Source of the DNA: Streptococcus sp. NPS 308
GTDB lineage: Bacteria > Bacillota > Bacilli > Lactobacillales > Streptococcaceae
DNA length: 64,000 nucleotides
Assembly (NCBI RefSeq): GCF_002355895.1
Contig: NZ_AP017652.1
Coordinates: 336,001-400,000, forward strand
Direction: 5' to 3'
In this document: piece after piece, positions 10,078 through 20,500 of the stretch
Numbering within the stretch: position 1 is the first letter of the stretch
Layout: each line of letters opens with the position of its first letter
The notes under the pieces: generated by a model
What the model was told of the DNA's origin: nothing
The model's database searches: none
What the model saw: the letters and a program-made list of their open reading frames with translations, nothing else
Made by a program: the position numbers and the translations under genes

Positions 10078-10574
10078 TGAGTGACTCCCACGGAGATAGC
10101 TTGATTGTGGAAGAAATCCGTGACCGCTATCTGGGGAAAGTTGATGCCATTTTTCACGATGGTGACTCTGAACTCCGTCCAGACTCTCCGCTCTGGGAAG
10201 GCATCCATGTCGTCAAAGGAAATATGGACTTTTATGCTGGTTATCCAGAACGTTTGGTGACTCAACTTGGTCCGACTAAGATTATCCAGACGCATGGACA
10301 CTTGTTTGATATCAATTTCAACTTTCAAAAGTTGGACTACTGGGCTCAGGAAGAAGATGCCGATATCTGTCTCTATGGTCACTTGCATGTGCCAAATGCT
10401 TGGATGGAAGGCAAAACACTCTTTTTAAATCCAGGCTCCATCAGCCAACCACGAGGGACTATCAGAGAATGTCTCTATGCTCGAGTGGAGATTGATGACA
10501 GCTATTTTAAAGTAGACTTTTTGACACGTGACCATGAGGTTTATCCAGGCTTGTCCAAGGAGTTTGCTCGATGA
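10053..10574 (+). CDS. YfcE/MJ0936-family metallophosphoesterase
   Basis: A 173-residue phosphodiesterase-like protein. The metal-ligand motifs appear in order: SDSHGD (residues 10-15), HDGDSE, GNMD, THGH and YGHLHVP. Its substrate is unknown; family members cleave phosphodiesters in vitro. It starts inside the rdgB 3' end (25-base overlap), and its own 3' end overlaps the next gene by 4 bases, so it is coupled to both. Confidence 0.9.
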   Translation: MAKQTIIVMSDSHGDSLIVEEIRDRYLGKVDAIFHDGDSELRPDSPLWEGIHVVKGNMDFYAGYPERLVTQLGPTKIIQTHGHLFDINFNFQKLDYWAQEEDADICLYGHLHVPNAWMEGKTLFLNPGSISQPRGTIRECLYARVEIDDSYFKVDFLTRDHEVYPGLSKEFAR

Positions 10575-11032
10575 TTGCCAAGGAATTTGAAGCATTTTTA
10601 CTGGAACAGGAAGGAACCTTTCTCACCCCTGCTGACAATCTAGCAGCTTTGATTGATACCCATAACGCTGACCATGCGATTTTGGTATTGAGTCAAATCA
10701 CCTATACCCGTATCCCTGTTGTGACCTTTGACAAACGCTTTGTCGGAACCATTGGTCTGAGAGACATTTTGGCTTATCAAATGGAGCAAGGTTTGACAGA
10801 TGAACAGATGGCAACGACAGATATCGTCAATATGACCAAGACGGATGTAGCAGTCGTCGCTCCAGACTATAATATCACTGAAGTCCTCCATAAACTGGTA
10901 GATGAACCCTTCTTGCCAGTCGTAGATGATGAAGGAATTTTCCAAGGAATTATCACGCGCAAGTCCATCCTCAAGGCCGTCAATGCCCTTTTGCATGACT
11001 TTAGTAAGGAATATGAGATTCGATGCAAATGA
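10571..11032 (+). CDS. CBS-domain protein (CbpB/DarB-like)
   Basis: A 153-residue protein made of a pair of CBS domains (roughly 15-75 and 85-145). Such small CBS pairs in Firmicutes (DarB/CbpB) bind cyclic di-AMP and adjust Rel or pyruvate carboxylase; whether this one binds c-di-AMP is inference. It overlaps the phosphoesterase stop (ATGA) and the next gene start. Confidence 0.8.
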   Translation: MIAKEFEAFLLEQEGTFLTPADNLAALIDTHNADHAILVLSQITYTRIPVVTFDKRFVGTIGLRDILAYQMEQGLTDEQMATTDIVNMTKTDVAVVAPDYNITEVLHKLVDEPFLPVVDDEGIFQGIITRKSILKAVNALLHDFSKEYEIRCK

Positions 11033-11763
11033 GAGATAGGATTTCAGACTTTTTAGAGAAAAAGCAGAGCTTGTCTGCCAATTCAAAGCAATCTTATAAG
11101 TATGATCTGGAGCAATTTTTAGACATTGTAGGTGAGCGGATCTCTGAGACTAGTCTCAAGATTTACCAAGCCCAACTAGCCAATCTAAAAATCAGCGCCC
11201 AGAAACGGAAACTTTCAGCCTGTAACCAATTTCTCTACTTTCTCTATCAAAAAGGAGAGGTGGACAGTTTTTACCGTCTGGAATTAGCCAAACAAGCTGA
11301 AAAGAAGACTGAAAAGCCAGAAATTCTAGACTTAGACTCTTTTTGGCAGGAAAGTAATTATCCAGAGGGACGCTTGCTGGCGCTCTTAATCCTAGAAATG
11401 GGACTTTTGCCAAGTGAGATTTTAGCCCTTAAGGTTGCAGATATCAATCTGGATTTTCAGGTGTTGCGAATTAACAAGGCTTCCCAACAGAGGATTGTCA
11501 CCATTCCTAGGACCTTGCTTTCAGAATTGGACCCCTTGATGGGGCAGACCTATCTCTTTGAAAGGGGAGGGAAAGCCTATTCTCGTCAGTGGGCCTTTCG
11601 TCAGCTGGAGTCCTTTGTCAAGGAGAAAGGTTTCCCAGCCTTATCAGCCCAAGCCTTGCGGGAACAGTTCATTCTAAGACAAATAGAAAACAAGGTCGAT
11701 TTGTACGAAATTGCAAAAAAACTAGGATTAAAAACAGTCCTGACCTTAGAGAAATATAGATAA
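11029..11763 (+). CDS. XerD-like tyrosine recombinase homologue, catalytically degenerate
   Basis: A 244-residue relative of XerC/D found next to scpAB in streptococci. It has a core-binding N-terminal part and a catalytic fold, but the R..HxxR..H/W..Y set is broken. The first Arg of GLR is Leu in MGLLPSE. The HxLRH box reads QALRE, keeping only the Arg. The LGH His is Leu (LGLKT). The nucleophile-position Tyr remains near the C-terminus (EKYR). Strand cleavage is therefore unlikely, and a structural or DNA-binding role is more plausible. The start at the second Met (MRDRIS) matches the family; an ATG 6 bases upstream is also possible. Confidence 0.88.
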   Translation: MRDRISDFLEKKQSLSANSKQSYKYDLEQFLDIVGERISETSLKIYQAQLANLKISAQKRKLSACNQFLYFLYQKGEVDSFYRLELAKQAEKKTEKPEILDLDSFWQESNYPEGRLLALLILEMGLLPSEILALKVADINLDFQVLRINKASQQRIVTIPRTLLSELDPLMGQTYLFERGGKAYSRQWAFRQLESFVKEKGFPALSAQALREQFILRQIENKVDLYEIAKKLGLKTVLTLEKYR

Positions 11764-12485
11764 TGGATATTAAATTAAAAGATTTTGAAGGGCCCCTGGA
11801 CTTGCTCTTGCACCTGGTTTCCAAGTATCAGATGGATATTTACGATGTGCCCATTACGGAAGTCATCGAACAGTATCTAGCCTATGTCTCAACCCTGCAG
11901 GCCATGCGTCTGGAAGTGACGGGTGAGTACATGGTCATGGCTAGTCAGCTCATGCTGATCAAGAGCCGAAAGCTCCTGCCAAAGGTAGCAGAAGTGGCTG
12001 ATTCGGAGGATGACCTGGAGCAGGATCTCCTCTCCCAAATCGAAGAATACCGCAAATTCAAGCTCCTGGGTGAGCACTTGGAGGCCAAGCACCAAAATCG
12101 GGCCCAGTACTATTCCAAAGCGCCGACAGAGTTGATCTACGAAGATGCGGAGCTTGTACATGATAGGACGACCATTGACCTCTTTTTGGCTTTTTCAAAT
12201 ATCCTAGCCAAGAAAAAAGAGGAGTTCGCTCAGAATCACACGACCATCTTGCGGGATGAGTATAAGATTGAGGACATGATGGGCATTGTAAAAGAGTCCT
12301 TGACTGGACGAGACCAGTTGCGTTTGCAGGATTTGTTCAAGGAAGCCCAGAATGTCCAAGAGGTCATTACCCTCTTTTTGGCAACCCTAGAGTTAATCAA
12401 AACCCAGGAGCTGATCCTCGTGCAAGAGGAGAGTTTCGGAGATATCTATCTCATGGAAAAGAAGGAAGAAAGTCAAGAGGCATAA
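11763..12485 (+). CDS. scpA: Segregation and condensation protein A
   Basis: The kleisin of the bacterial SMC-ScpAB condensin. It bridges the SMC heads and organises the chromosome near origins. The 240 residues include the conserved N-terminal block [12 protein letters not shown] and a winged-helix C-terminus (from about residue 165). Length is normal. The start overlaps the previous stop by one base (TAATG), and scpB follows after 24 bases. Confidence 0.96.
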   Translation: MDIKLKDFEGPLDLLLHLVSKYQMDIYDVPITEVIEQYLAYVSTLQAMRLEVTGEYMVMASQLMLIKSRKLLPKVAEVADSEDDLEQDLLSQIEEYRKFKLLGEHLEAKHQNRAQYYSKAPTELIYEDAELVHDRTTIDLFLAFSNILAKKKEEFAQNHTTILRDEYKIEDMMGIVKESLTGRDQLRLQDLFKEAQNVQEVITLFLATLELIKTQELILVQEESFGDIYLMEKKEESQEA

Positions 12486-12509
12486 AGCTAGACTTGATAG
12501 AGAGGAAAG

Positions 12510-13079
12510 ATGAGTACTTTAGCAGAAATAGAAGCGCTCTTGTTTGTAGCAGGTGAAGATGGGATTCGAGTCCGTCAGTTGGCTGAACTCCTCTCACTTC
12601 CCCCGACAGGCATCCAGCAGAGTTTAGAAAAATTAGCCCAAAAGTATGAAAAAGACCAAGAGTCGAGCTTGTCCCTGATCGAGACAGGGGGCGCTTACAG
12701 ATTGGTGACCAAGCCTCAATTTGCAGCGATTTTGAAGGAATACTCCAAGGCGCCCATTAACCAGAGTTTATCTCGGGCAGCCCTTGAGACCTTGTCCATC
12801 ATTGCCTACAAGCAGCCGATTACGCGGATAGAAATTGATGCTATCCGTGGAGTCAATTCGAGTGGAGCTTTGGCAAAGTTGCAGGCATTTGATTTGATAC
12901 GAGAAGACGGGAAAAAAGAAGTGTTGGGTCGCCCCAACCTCTATGTGACTACGGATTATTTCCTAGATTACATGGGGATCAATCATTTGGAAGAACTCCC
13001 AGTGATTGATGAGCTTGAGATTCAAGCGCAAGAAAGCCAATTATTTGGTGAAAGGATAGAAGAAGATGAGAATCAATAA
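12510..13079 (+). CDS. scpB: Segregation and condensation protein B
   Basis: Winged-helix partner that binds ScpA in the SMC complex. 189 residues, with the typical opening [15 protein letters not shown] and the second winged-helix motif [28 protein letters not shown] is well placed. The 3' end overlaps rluB by 14 bases. Confidence 0.96.
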   Translation: MSTLAEIEALLFVAGEDGIRVRQLAELLSLPPTGIQQSLEKLAQKYEKDQESSLSLIETGGAYRLVTKPQFAAILKEYSKAPINQSLSRAALETLSIIAYKQPITRIEIDAIRGVNSSGALAKLQAFDLIREDGKKEVLGRPNLYVTTDYFLDYMGINHLEELPVIDELEIQAQESQLFGERIEEDENQ

Positions 13080-13788
13080 ATATATTGCCCACGCAGGTGT
13101 GGCCAGTAGGAGAAAAGCAGAAGAGCTGATCAAGCAAGGCTTGGTGACGGTCAACGGCCAAGTGGTGCGTGAACTAGCAACGACCATCAAGACTGGCGAC
13201 AAGGTTGAAGTTGAAGGTCAACCAATCTACAACGAAGAAAAGGTCTACTATCTGCTTAATAAACCACGTGGAGTGATTTCCAGTGTGACAGATGACAAGG
13301 GCCGCAAGACTGTTGTGGATCTCTTGCCAAATGTCAAAGAACGAATCTATCCAGTTGGACGTTTGGACTGGGATACATCCGGTGTCTTGATTTTGACCAA
13401 TGATGGGGACTTTACAGACGAGATGATTCACCCCCGTAATGAGATTGATAAGGTCTACGTTGCGCGTGTTAAAGGCGTAGCCAATAAGGACAATCTCCGT
13501 CCCTTGACCCGTGGACTTGAGATTGATGGCAAGAAAACCAAGCCAGCTGTTTATGAGATTCTTAAAGTAGACCCAGTCAAAAACCGCTCTGTAGTACAGT
13601 TGACCATTCATGAAGGGCGTAACCACCAGGTTAAAAAGATGTTTGAAGCTGTCGGTCTCCAAGTAGATAAGTTATCTCGGACACGTTTTGGACACCTAGA
13701 CTTGACAGGCCTTCGTCCGGGAGAATCCCGTCGCCTCAATAAAAAAGAAATCAGCCAACTACACACTATGGCTGTAACCAAGAAATAA
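13066..13788 (+). CDS. rluB: 23S rRNA pseudouridine synthase B
   Basis: Modifies U2605-equivalent in 23S rRNA. The 240 residues comprise an S4 RNA-binding domain (about 1-60, beginning [11 protein letters not shown]) and the RsuA/RluB catalytic domain with GRLDWDTSG carrying the catalytic Asp. It starts inside scpB and ends overlapping yidD by one base. Confidence 0.95.
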   Translation: MRINKYIAHAGVASRRKAEELIKQGLVTVNGQVVRELATTIKTGDKVEVEGQPIYNEEKVYYLLNKPRGVISSVTDDKGRKTVVDLLPNVKERIYPVGRLDWDTSGVLILTNDGDFTDEMIHPRNEIDKVYVARVKGVANKDNLRPLTRGLEIDGKKTKPAVYEILKVDPVKNRSVVQLTIHEGRNHQVKKMFEAVGLQVDKLSRTRFGHLDLTGLRPGESRRLNKKEISQLHTMAVTKK

Positions 13789-14024
13789 TGAAACGAATCT
13801 TAATAGCGCCAGTACGCTTTTACCAACGCTTTATCTCACCAGCCTTTCCACCCTCTTGTCGTTTTGAGCCTACATGTTCCAACTACATGATTCAGGCTAT
13901 TGAAAAACATGGCTTCAAGGGTGTTTTGATGGGCTTGGCTCGTATTCTCCGATGTCATCCTTGGTCGAAAATAGGCAAGGATCCTGTGCCAGACCACTTT
14001 TCCCTCAAACGAAATCATAAATAA
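13788..14024 (+). CDS. yidD: Membrane protein insertion efficiency factor YidD
   Basis: A 78-residue peripheral membrane protein thought to assist YidC in inserting proteins. It has the family core RFYQRFISP, a cysteine-rich [10 protein letters not shown] motif and a conserved CHPWSKIG. It closes the operon; a hairpin overlaps its stop codon. Confidence 0.95.
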   Translation: MKRILIAPVRFYQRFISPAFPPSCRFEPTCSNYMIQAIEKHGFKGVLMGLARILRCHPWSKIGKDPVPDHFSLKRNHK

Positions 14025-14054
14025 AACGAATTACAATGGTGATTTGTTTTATTT
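14019..14054 (+). terminator. Terminator after yidD
   Basis: A 16-bp stem with two G-T pairs and a 4-base loop, ending in a T-rich arm (TTGTTTTATTT). It spans the yidD stop codon. Confidence 0.7.
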
Positions 14055-14108
14055 ATAAGCAGTTTCAAGTTGGAATGATGATTTCCACTATCCTTCTCCT
14101 ATAAAAAG

Positions 14109-14117
14109 TGGTAAAAT
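14109..14117 (+). promoter_or_regulatory. Extended -10 promoter for pepA
   Basis: TGG followed by TAAAAT, about 25 bases before the pepA start; the -35 is weak. Confidence 0.5.
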
Positions 14118-14141
14118 GGAGGACAGAAAGAAGGAACTGAT

Positions 14142-15206
14142 ATGACAACATTATTTTCAAAAATCAAAGAAGTAACAGAGCTTGCTGCAATCTCAGGTCA
14201 TGAAGCGCCTGTCCGGACTTATCTTCGTGAAAAGTTGACACCGCACGTGGATGAAGTGGTGACAGATGGCTTGGGTGGTATTTTTGGTATTAAACATTCA
14301 GAAGCTACCGATTCGCCCCGTGTTTTGGTTGCTTCTCATATGGATGAAGTTGGTTTTATGGTTAGTGAGATTAAGCCAGATGGTACCTTCCGTGTCGTTG
14401 AAATCGGTGGCTGGAACCCTATGGTGGTCAGCAGCCAACGCTTTAAACTCTTTACTCGTGACGGTCGTGAAATTCCAGTGATCTCAGGTTCTGTCCCTCC
14501 ACATTTGACACGTGGAACAGGTGGACCAACCATGCCAGCTATTTCGGATATCATTTTTGATGGCGGTTTTGCGGACAAGGCTGAAGCAGAAAGTTTTGGA
14601 ATCCGTCCAGGTGACACCATTGTCCCTGATAGCTCTGCTATCTTGACAGCCAATGAAAAAAATATCATCTCTAAAGCTTGGGACAATCGCTACGGTGTTC
14701 TCATGGTGAGCGAGTTAGCTCAAGCCTTGTCAGGTCAAAAACTTGGCAATGAACTCTATCTTGGCTCTAACGTCCAAGAAGAGGTTGGTCTTCGTGGCGC
14801 TCATACTTCTACAACTAAGTTTGACCCAGAAGTTTTCCTAGCAGTTGACTGTTCACCTGCTGGTGATGTCTACGGTGGCCAAGGCAAGATTGGGGATGGC
14901 ACCTTGATTCGCTTCTACGATCCAGGTCACTTGCTTCTCCCAGATATGAAGGATTTCCTTTTGACAACGGCTGAAGAAGCTGGCATCAAGTACCAATACT
15001 ACTGTGGAAAAGGCGGAACGGACGCTGGAGCAGCTCATCTGAAAAATGGTGGTGTCCCATCTACAACTATCGGTGTCTGTGCACGTTATATCCACTCTCA
15101 CCAAACCCTCTACGCGATGGATGACTTCCTAGAAGCCCAAGCTTTCTTGCAAGCCTTGGTGAAAAAATTGGATCGTTCAACGGTTGATTTGATTAAAAAT
15201 TATTAA
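14142..15206 (+). CDS. pepA: Glutamyl aminopeptidase (M42 family)
   Basis: Cytosolic metallo-aminopeptidase removing N-terminal Glu/Asp. 354 residues. Metal ligands and catalytic residues appear in SHMDEVGFMV, the SKAWDNRYG aspartate, QEEVGLRGA, AVDCSPAGD and RYIHSHQT. Length fits PepA/FrvX-type peptidases. The SD GAAGGAACTG lies upstream. The immunity-like gene follows after 21 bases. Confidence 0.94.
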   Translation: MTTLFSKIKEVTELAAISGHEAPVRTYLREKLTPHVDEVVTDGLGGIFGIKHSEATDSPRVLVASHMDEVGFMVSEIKPDGTFRVVEIGGWNPMVVSSQRFKLFTRDGREIPVISGSVPPHLTRGTGGPTMPAISDIIFDGGFADKAEAESFGIRPGDTIVPDSSAILTANEKNIISKAWDNRYGVLMVSELAQALSGQKLGNELYLGSNVQEEVGLRGAHTSTTKFDPEVFLAVDCSPAGDVYGGQGKIGDGTLIRFYDPGHLLLPDMKDFLLTTAEEAGIKYQYYCGKGGTDAGAAHLKNGGVPSTTIGVCARYIHSHQTLYAMDDFLEAQAFLQALVKKLDRSTVDLIKNY

Positions 15207-15227
15207 ACATAAGGGAGATTGCTCGGG

Positions 15228-15524
15228 ATGGCAGAAGCAAATCTAGAAAGCTTAATAAAAGACCTCTATAACCATGCCCGTCAGGGCTTGAGTGACGATT
15301 TAGTCGCTGCTCTCCTAGAGACTGCTAAGAAACTGCCTACTACAAATGAGCAGTTACTAGCAGTCCGTCTCTCAGGACTGGTCACCCGTGAATTGCTCAC
15401 CAATCCCAAACACCCAGCACCTGAATTGATCAATTTGGCTCGCTTTATCAAAAGAGAAGAAGCTAAGTACAGAGGAACTGCAGTTTCTGCTATTATGTTT
15501 GGTGAACTCTTTAAAATGCTTTGA
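15228..15524 (+). CDS. EntA-immunity-type bacteriocin immunity protein
   Basis: A 98-residue helical protein resembling the enterocin A immunity family (four-helix bundle), which protects against class II bacteriocins. I choose ATG 15228 because SD AAGGGAG (15211-15217) is 10 bases before it; a TTG at 15219 would sit against the SD. There is no bacteriocin gene nearby, so it may be an orphan immunity gene read through from pepA. Family assignment is from overall sequence look. Confidence 0.75.
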   Translation: MAEANLESLIKDLYNHARQGLSDDLVAALLETAKKLPTTNEQLLAVRLSGLVTRELLTNPKHPAPELINLARFIKREEAKYRGTAVSAIMFGELFKML

Positions 15525-15549
15525 TTCCATTGTGAATCAAAGCATTTTT
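15515..15549 (+). terminator. Terminator after the immunity gene
   Basis: A 12-bp stem (GCTTTGATTC with its complement) and TTTTT tail. The stop codon lies inside the 5' arm. Confidence 0.85.
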
Positions 15550-15585
15550 CTATATGCTAGAAAAGACATTCTTGATGAGTAGACG

Positions 15586-15615
15586 AAAAAGCCATCCCAT
15601 TCAGGATAGCTTTTT
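15586..15615 (-). terminator. Terminator of the Na/Pi cotransporter gene
   Basis: AAAAAGCCATCC pairs with GGATAGCTTTTT around a 6-base loop. On the minus strand it yields a T-run just after the gene's stop. Confidence 0.75.
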
Positions 15616-15620
15616 GTTTA

Positions 15621-17252
15621 TTAGATTTGTTCAGCGATGACCTTTTCAGCAAGGTTCATGGCGTGGTCAGATACACGAGTGTAGTGGGAAATGATGTCGA
15701 TAAAGTTGACTCCAGCTTGTGTAGAACACTCACCCTTGTTAAGGCGTTTGATATGGGTCTTTCTGAGAATGCGTTCCATATTGTTGATTTCTTTATGGCG
15801 TTCAATTAGACTTTGAGCTTTCTCAGTATCGTTGTTTTCCACACTATCAAGGGCATCTTTGATGAACTCAGTGGTAGCGTGATAAATCTCAGCTAGCTCT
15901 TTCAAAGCGGCCTCAGAGAACTGAACATTCTTGCGTTGGAGATAGTCTGTTAGGTTGATTAACCCTTCTGCGTGGTCTCCAATCCGTTCCAAATCACGAG
16001 ACGAGTCGAGGATGTTGGTTAGGATTTCACTTTCCTTTTGACTCAATGATTCGCTTGAAAGGCTAATTAGGTAACGAGTGAGTTTTTCGTCAATTGTGTT
16101 AATAGCTTCTTCAGTCTTGTGGCCTTTCTCCGCTAGTTTTTCATCTAGATTAACGATGTAGTCGTAGGAAAGGTCAAAAGCTTTTGCAGCATAGTTCCCC
16201 AAGTGAAGAAGTTCTTTTTTGGCATTTCCTAGAGCGATAGAAGGCGCCTGTTTGATGAGTTGTTCATCCAAGTAGAGAGCCTCGTATTTAACAACTTCAT
16301 CTTCACCAGGAATGAGCTTGGTCACAATGTAAGCCAAGGCACCGATGAATGGGAACTGGATAATGGTATTTGTAATATTAAAGGTTCCGTGAGCAAAGGC
16401 AATGGTCATTTCTGGAGCTAGATTGAGCGCCGATTCAAACCATTGAATCAAGCCCGTGAAAGGTACAAGGAAGACAATACAGATAACCGTACCAATTACG
16501 TTAAAGGCGACATGGGCACCGGCAACACGTTTGGCAGCGATATTGGCTCCAAGAGAAGCAATGATGGCTGTAATGGTCGTTCCGATATTATCACCAAACA
16601 AGACCGGTAGGGCACCTTGTAGGTCAATCAAACCACTTGCGTACAGATTCTGTAAGATACCGATAGTGGCGGATGAAGCCTGAATGAGTAGGGTCAATCC
16701 AGTTCCGACAAAGACACCTAGAATAGGACTCTTACTTAGTTCAACCATGTAGTCTCTAAAGACTTGCAGGTCTTTTAGGGGTTCCATTGCACCGCTCATA
16801 AGATTGAGAGCGAAGAAGATACCTCCTACACCAAAGATAATCCGTCCAATGTTATTGATGGAGCGATTCTTGGTGAAGAAGAGACAAACTGCTCCGATAA
16901 AGAGCATAGGTAAGGCGTAATCTCCTAGCTTAAAACCGATGATAAAGGATGTAACGGTGGTTCCAATATTGGCACCCATGACAATACCGATAGCCTGACG
17001 CAAGGTCAAAAGTCCTGCACTGACAAGTCCTACTGTAATGACTGTAACACCAGAACTTGATTGAATCAGCGCCGTCATACCGATACCAACCAGCACACCG
17101 AAGAAGGGATTGCTGGTATATTTGTCAATGTAAAAACGAAGGCGATCTCCAGCAGCTTGTTGCAAACCGTCTCCCATGGTCTTGATACTATATAAAAATA
17201 GTCCCAGACCACCTAAAAAGTGAAATAAAATTTCCTGCCAATTAATGGACAT
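15621..17252 (-). CDS. Na/Pi cotransporter family protein with PhoU-like tail
   Basis: A 543-residue membrane transporter. The N-terminal half holds two inverted sets of transmembrane helices with the paired QSSS-type motifs (ALIQSSSGVT and LLIQASSAT) typical of NptA/SLC34 phosphate carriers. From about residue 345 a cytosolic PhoU-like helical domain follows (ERIGDHAEG). Likely sodium-driven phosphate uptake, possibly regulated by its PhoU part. Single gene with SD GAGGAAAAAG. Confidence 0.9.
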   Translation of the reverse strand: MSINWQEILFHFLGGLGLFLYSIKTMGDGLQQAAGDRLRFYIDKYTSNPFFGVLVGIGMTALIQSSSGVTVITVGLVSAGLLTLRQAIGIVMGANIGTTVTSFIIGFKLGDYALPMLFIGAVCLFFTKNRSINNIGRIIFGVGGIFFALNLMSGAMEPLKDLQVFRDYMVELSKSPILGVFVGTGLTLLIQASSATIGILQNLYASGLIDLQGALPVLFGDNIGTTITAIIASLGANIAAKRVAGAHVAFNVIGTVICIVFLVPFTGLIQWFESALNLAPEMTIAFAHGTFNITNTIIQFPFIGALAYIVTKLIPGEDEVVKYEALYLDEQLIKQAPSIALGNAKKELLHLGNYAAKAFDLSYDYIVNLDEKLAEKGHKTEEAINTIDEKLTRYLISLSSESLSQKESEILTNILDSSRDLERIGDHAEGLINLTDYLQRKNVQFSEAALKELAEIYHATTEFIKDALDSVENNDTEKAQSLIERHKEINNMERILRKTHIKRLNKGECSTQAGVNFIDIISHYTRVSDHAMNLAEKVIAEQI

Positions 17253-17465
17253 TTCTTTTTCCTCCGAAAAATAATCGCGGAATTTCTCCTATTCTATTTT
17301 AAAGGATAATAGGAAATCTAACAAGTGTTTAATGGAAATTTTCATAAGAAAAAGGTAACTTTCTCTAAAAATAGAGGATAAATTTACTGTAAGAGAGTCG
17401 AATGATAGGATTGTGTCCAAATTTTACTGATTATTATCCTAGTTATAGTTTTTGTGTCAAACAGA

Positions 17466-17493
17466 TTGACATCGCTTTCATATAAGATAAAAT
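17466..17493 (+). promoter_or_regulatory. Promoter of the GH85 gene
   Basis: TTGACA (17466-17471), a 16-base spacer and TAAAAT (17488-17493). Predicted start near 17500. Confidence 0.65.
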
Positions 17494-17544
17494 GAAGATG
17501 ATCCTGTTCGGGTGGTGCCCACTAAGAGCAGTTGCTTTTTATCT

Positions 17545-17567
17545 AAAAAGTAAAGCGCTTACTTTTT
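17545..17567. promoter_or_regulatory. cre-like palindrome in the leader
   Basis: A 23-base near-perfect palindrome. Its centre AGTAAAGCGCTTACT matches the cre consensus except for the leading TG (here GT). It lies between promoter and SD, as in the fucosidase gene. It could also form a short hairpin in the RNA. Confidence 0.5.
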
Positions 17568-17586
17568 ATTTTATTAGGAGGATAAG

Positions 17587-20500
17587 ATGAAAGATCTATT
17601 TTTTGAAAAACGTTGCCGTTACAGTATTCGTAAGCTGTCCATCGGGGCTTGTTCCTTGATGATTGGTTCAGCTCTATTTGCGAGCCCAGCTCTTGCCGAA
17701 CAGGTCGCTGCCCCTGAAACAGCTGCTAGTACGAGCACTCAAGCGACAAGTGCCAGTGAAATGACTAATCCAGAAACCGCAGCCATCGAAAAACAATTAG
17801 AGGAAACTGAAAACAAAGTAGCTGAGCAACCAATTTCAGAAAACACTCCAGCAATAGCTGATTTAGTTAATGAAAAAGAAGAAGCAAAGCCAGCTCCGAC
17901 AGATAAAACTGAAAAACCTGCTCAACCAACTGACAAAGAAGGAGTCAAGCCTGAGGAAACTCCTCAAGTGGCTGACAATAAAGCTGACAAACCAAGTCTA
18001 GCAGACGTTCCTAAGAATGAAGAGAAGAGTCTCCGACCAAAAGAAATCAAGTTTGATACTTGGGATGATTTGTTGAAATGGGAACCAGGTGCGCGTGAGG
18101 ATGATCCCATCAATCGATCCTCAGTTGAACTCGCCAAGCGCCATAGAGGTCAGTTGGTTAACGAAAAAGCAAGCAGAAGAGCCAAAGTTCAGGCGCTAGC
18201 AAATACCAACTCAAAGGCTAAAGACCACGCTTCTGTTGGTGGAGAAGAATTCAAGGCCTACGCCTTCGATTACTGGCAATACTTGGATTCAATGGTCTTC
18301 TGGGAAGGCCTAGTCCCTACTCCAGATGTCATTGATGCAGGCCACCGTAATGGTGTGCCTGTTTATGGAACCCTCTTTTTCAACTGGTCAAACAGCATTG
18401 CTGACCAAGAGAAATTTGCAGCCGCTTTGAAGCAAGATGAGGATGGCACCTTCCCGATTGCACGTAAACTTGTTGATCTCGCTAAATACTATGGCTTTGA
18501 TGGCTACTTCATCAACCAAGAAACAACGGGGGAATTGGTAGCACCTCTTGGTGAAAAAATGCGCCAATTCATGCTCTATACAAAAGAATACGCAGCTAAG
18601 GTCAACCATCCAATCAAGTATGCTTGGTACGATGCCATGACCTACAAATACGGTCGTTACCATGAAGATGGTCTAGGTGATTACAACTACCAATTCATGC
18701 AAAAGGAAGGTGACAAGGTCCCTGCAGATCAATTTTTTGCTAATTTCAACTGGAATAAGGAAAAGAATGATCACTCTGTAGAGATGGCTAAATGGCTAGA
18801 ACGTAGCCAGTATGATGTCTTTGCAGGCTTAGAATTGCAACAAGGTGGTTCTTATAAAACCAAGGTCAACTGGGATGCTCTTTTAGATGAAAATGGCAAG
18901 TTGCGCTTGTCTCTTGGACTTTTTGCGCCAGATACCATTACCAGTCTAGGAAAAACAGGTGAAGACTACCACAAGAACGAAGACATCTTCTTTACAGGTT
19001 ATCAAGGGGATCCAACGGCTCAAAAACCAGGAGATAAAGAGTGGTATGGAATTGCCAATTTAGTTGCGGACCGCACTCCAGCAGTAGGACGCACCTTCAC
19101 TACCTCTTTTAATACAGGTCATGGTAGAAAGTGGTTTGTAGATGGCAAAGTTTCTAAGGATTCTGAATGGAACTACCGTTCTGTTTCAGGTGTCTTGCCA
19201 ACATGGCGCTGGTGGCAGACTTCAACGGGTGAAAAACTCCGTGCAGAATATGACTTTACAGATGCTTATAATGGCGGAAACTCTCTTAAATTCTCAGGTG
19301 ATGTAGCTGGTAAGACGGACCAAGATGTGAATTTGTATTCTACTAAACTAGAAGTAACGGAGAAAACCAAACTTCGGGTTGCCCACAAGGGAGGAAAAGG
19401 CTCCAAAGTTTATATGGCCTTTTCTACGACTCCAGACTACAAATTTGAGGATGCAGCTGCATGGAAAGAACTGACTCTCTCTGATGACTGGAAGAATGAA
19501 GAATTTGACCTTAGCTCACTGGCAGGTAAAACCATCTATGCAGTTAAACTCTTCTTCGAACATGAAGGTGCTGTAAAAGATTATCAGTTCAACCTAGGAC
19601 AATTAACGATCACGGACAATCACCAAGCGCCACAAGCACCTACAGGTCTCTCAGTAGTGAAACAGTCTCTTAAGAATGCTCAAGAAGCTGAAGCAGTTGT
19701 TCAATTTACGGGTAACCAAGATGCAGATTTCTATGAAGTCTACGAAAAAGACGGTGACAACTGGCGCTTATTGACAGGTTCATCTGCTTCAACCATCTAC
19801 TTGCCAAAAGTTAGCCGTTCTGCTAATGCCACTGGTACGACTCAAGAATTGAAAGTCGTTGCAGTTGGTAAAAATGGACTCCGTTCTGAGGCTGCAACTG
19901 CGTCATTCAACTGGGGCATGACTGTTCAGGATACAACTCTCCCAAGACCTTTGGCTGAAAATATTGTTCCAGGGGCAACAGTTATCGGTAGCACTTTCCC
20001 CAATACTGAAGGCGGGGAAGGCATCGAAGGCATGTTGAACGGTACGATTACAAGTCTGTCAGACAAGTGGTCTTCAGGACAATTGAGCGGTAGTGTCGAT
20101 ATTCGTTTGACTCAACCACGTCGTGTTGTCAGATGGGTAATGGATCATGCGGGAGCTGGTGGTGAGTCTGTTAACGATGGTCTGATGAATACCAAGGACT
20201 TTGATCTTTATTACAAGGATACAGATGGCGAGTGGAAACTAGCTAAGGAAGTCCGTGGCAATAAAGCGCACGTGACGGATATCACTCTTGATAAACCAAT
20301 CACTGCCCAAGACTGGCGTTTGCATGTCATTACATCTGATAACGGAACACCTTGGAAGGCCATTCGTATCTACAACTGGAAGATGTACGAAACCTTGGAC
20401 ACAGAAAGTCAAAATATTCCAATGGCTAAGGTAGCTGCTCGTTCACTTGGAAACCACCAAGTTCAACTAGGCTTCTCTGATGTTCCAGCAGGTGCGACCA

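Larger units (their letters stand above)
17253..17586. other. Divergent intergenic region before the GH85 gene
   Basis: A 334-base spacer holding the promoters of the transporter and of the GH85 gene, then an 80-90 base leader with a cre-like palindrome. I see no small coding gene. The patch around 17506-17535 is G/C richer and could fold locally. Confidence 0.6.

Noticed and set aside
17506..17540. Riboswitch in the GH85 leader
   Set aside because: The G/C-rich patch can pair locally, but I recognise no known aptamer core.
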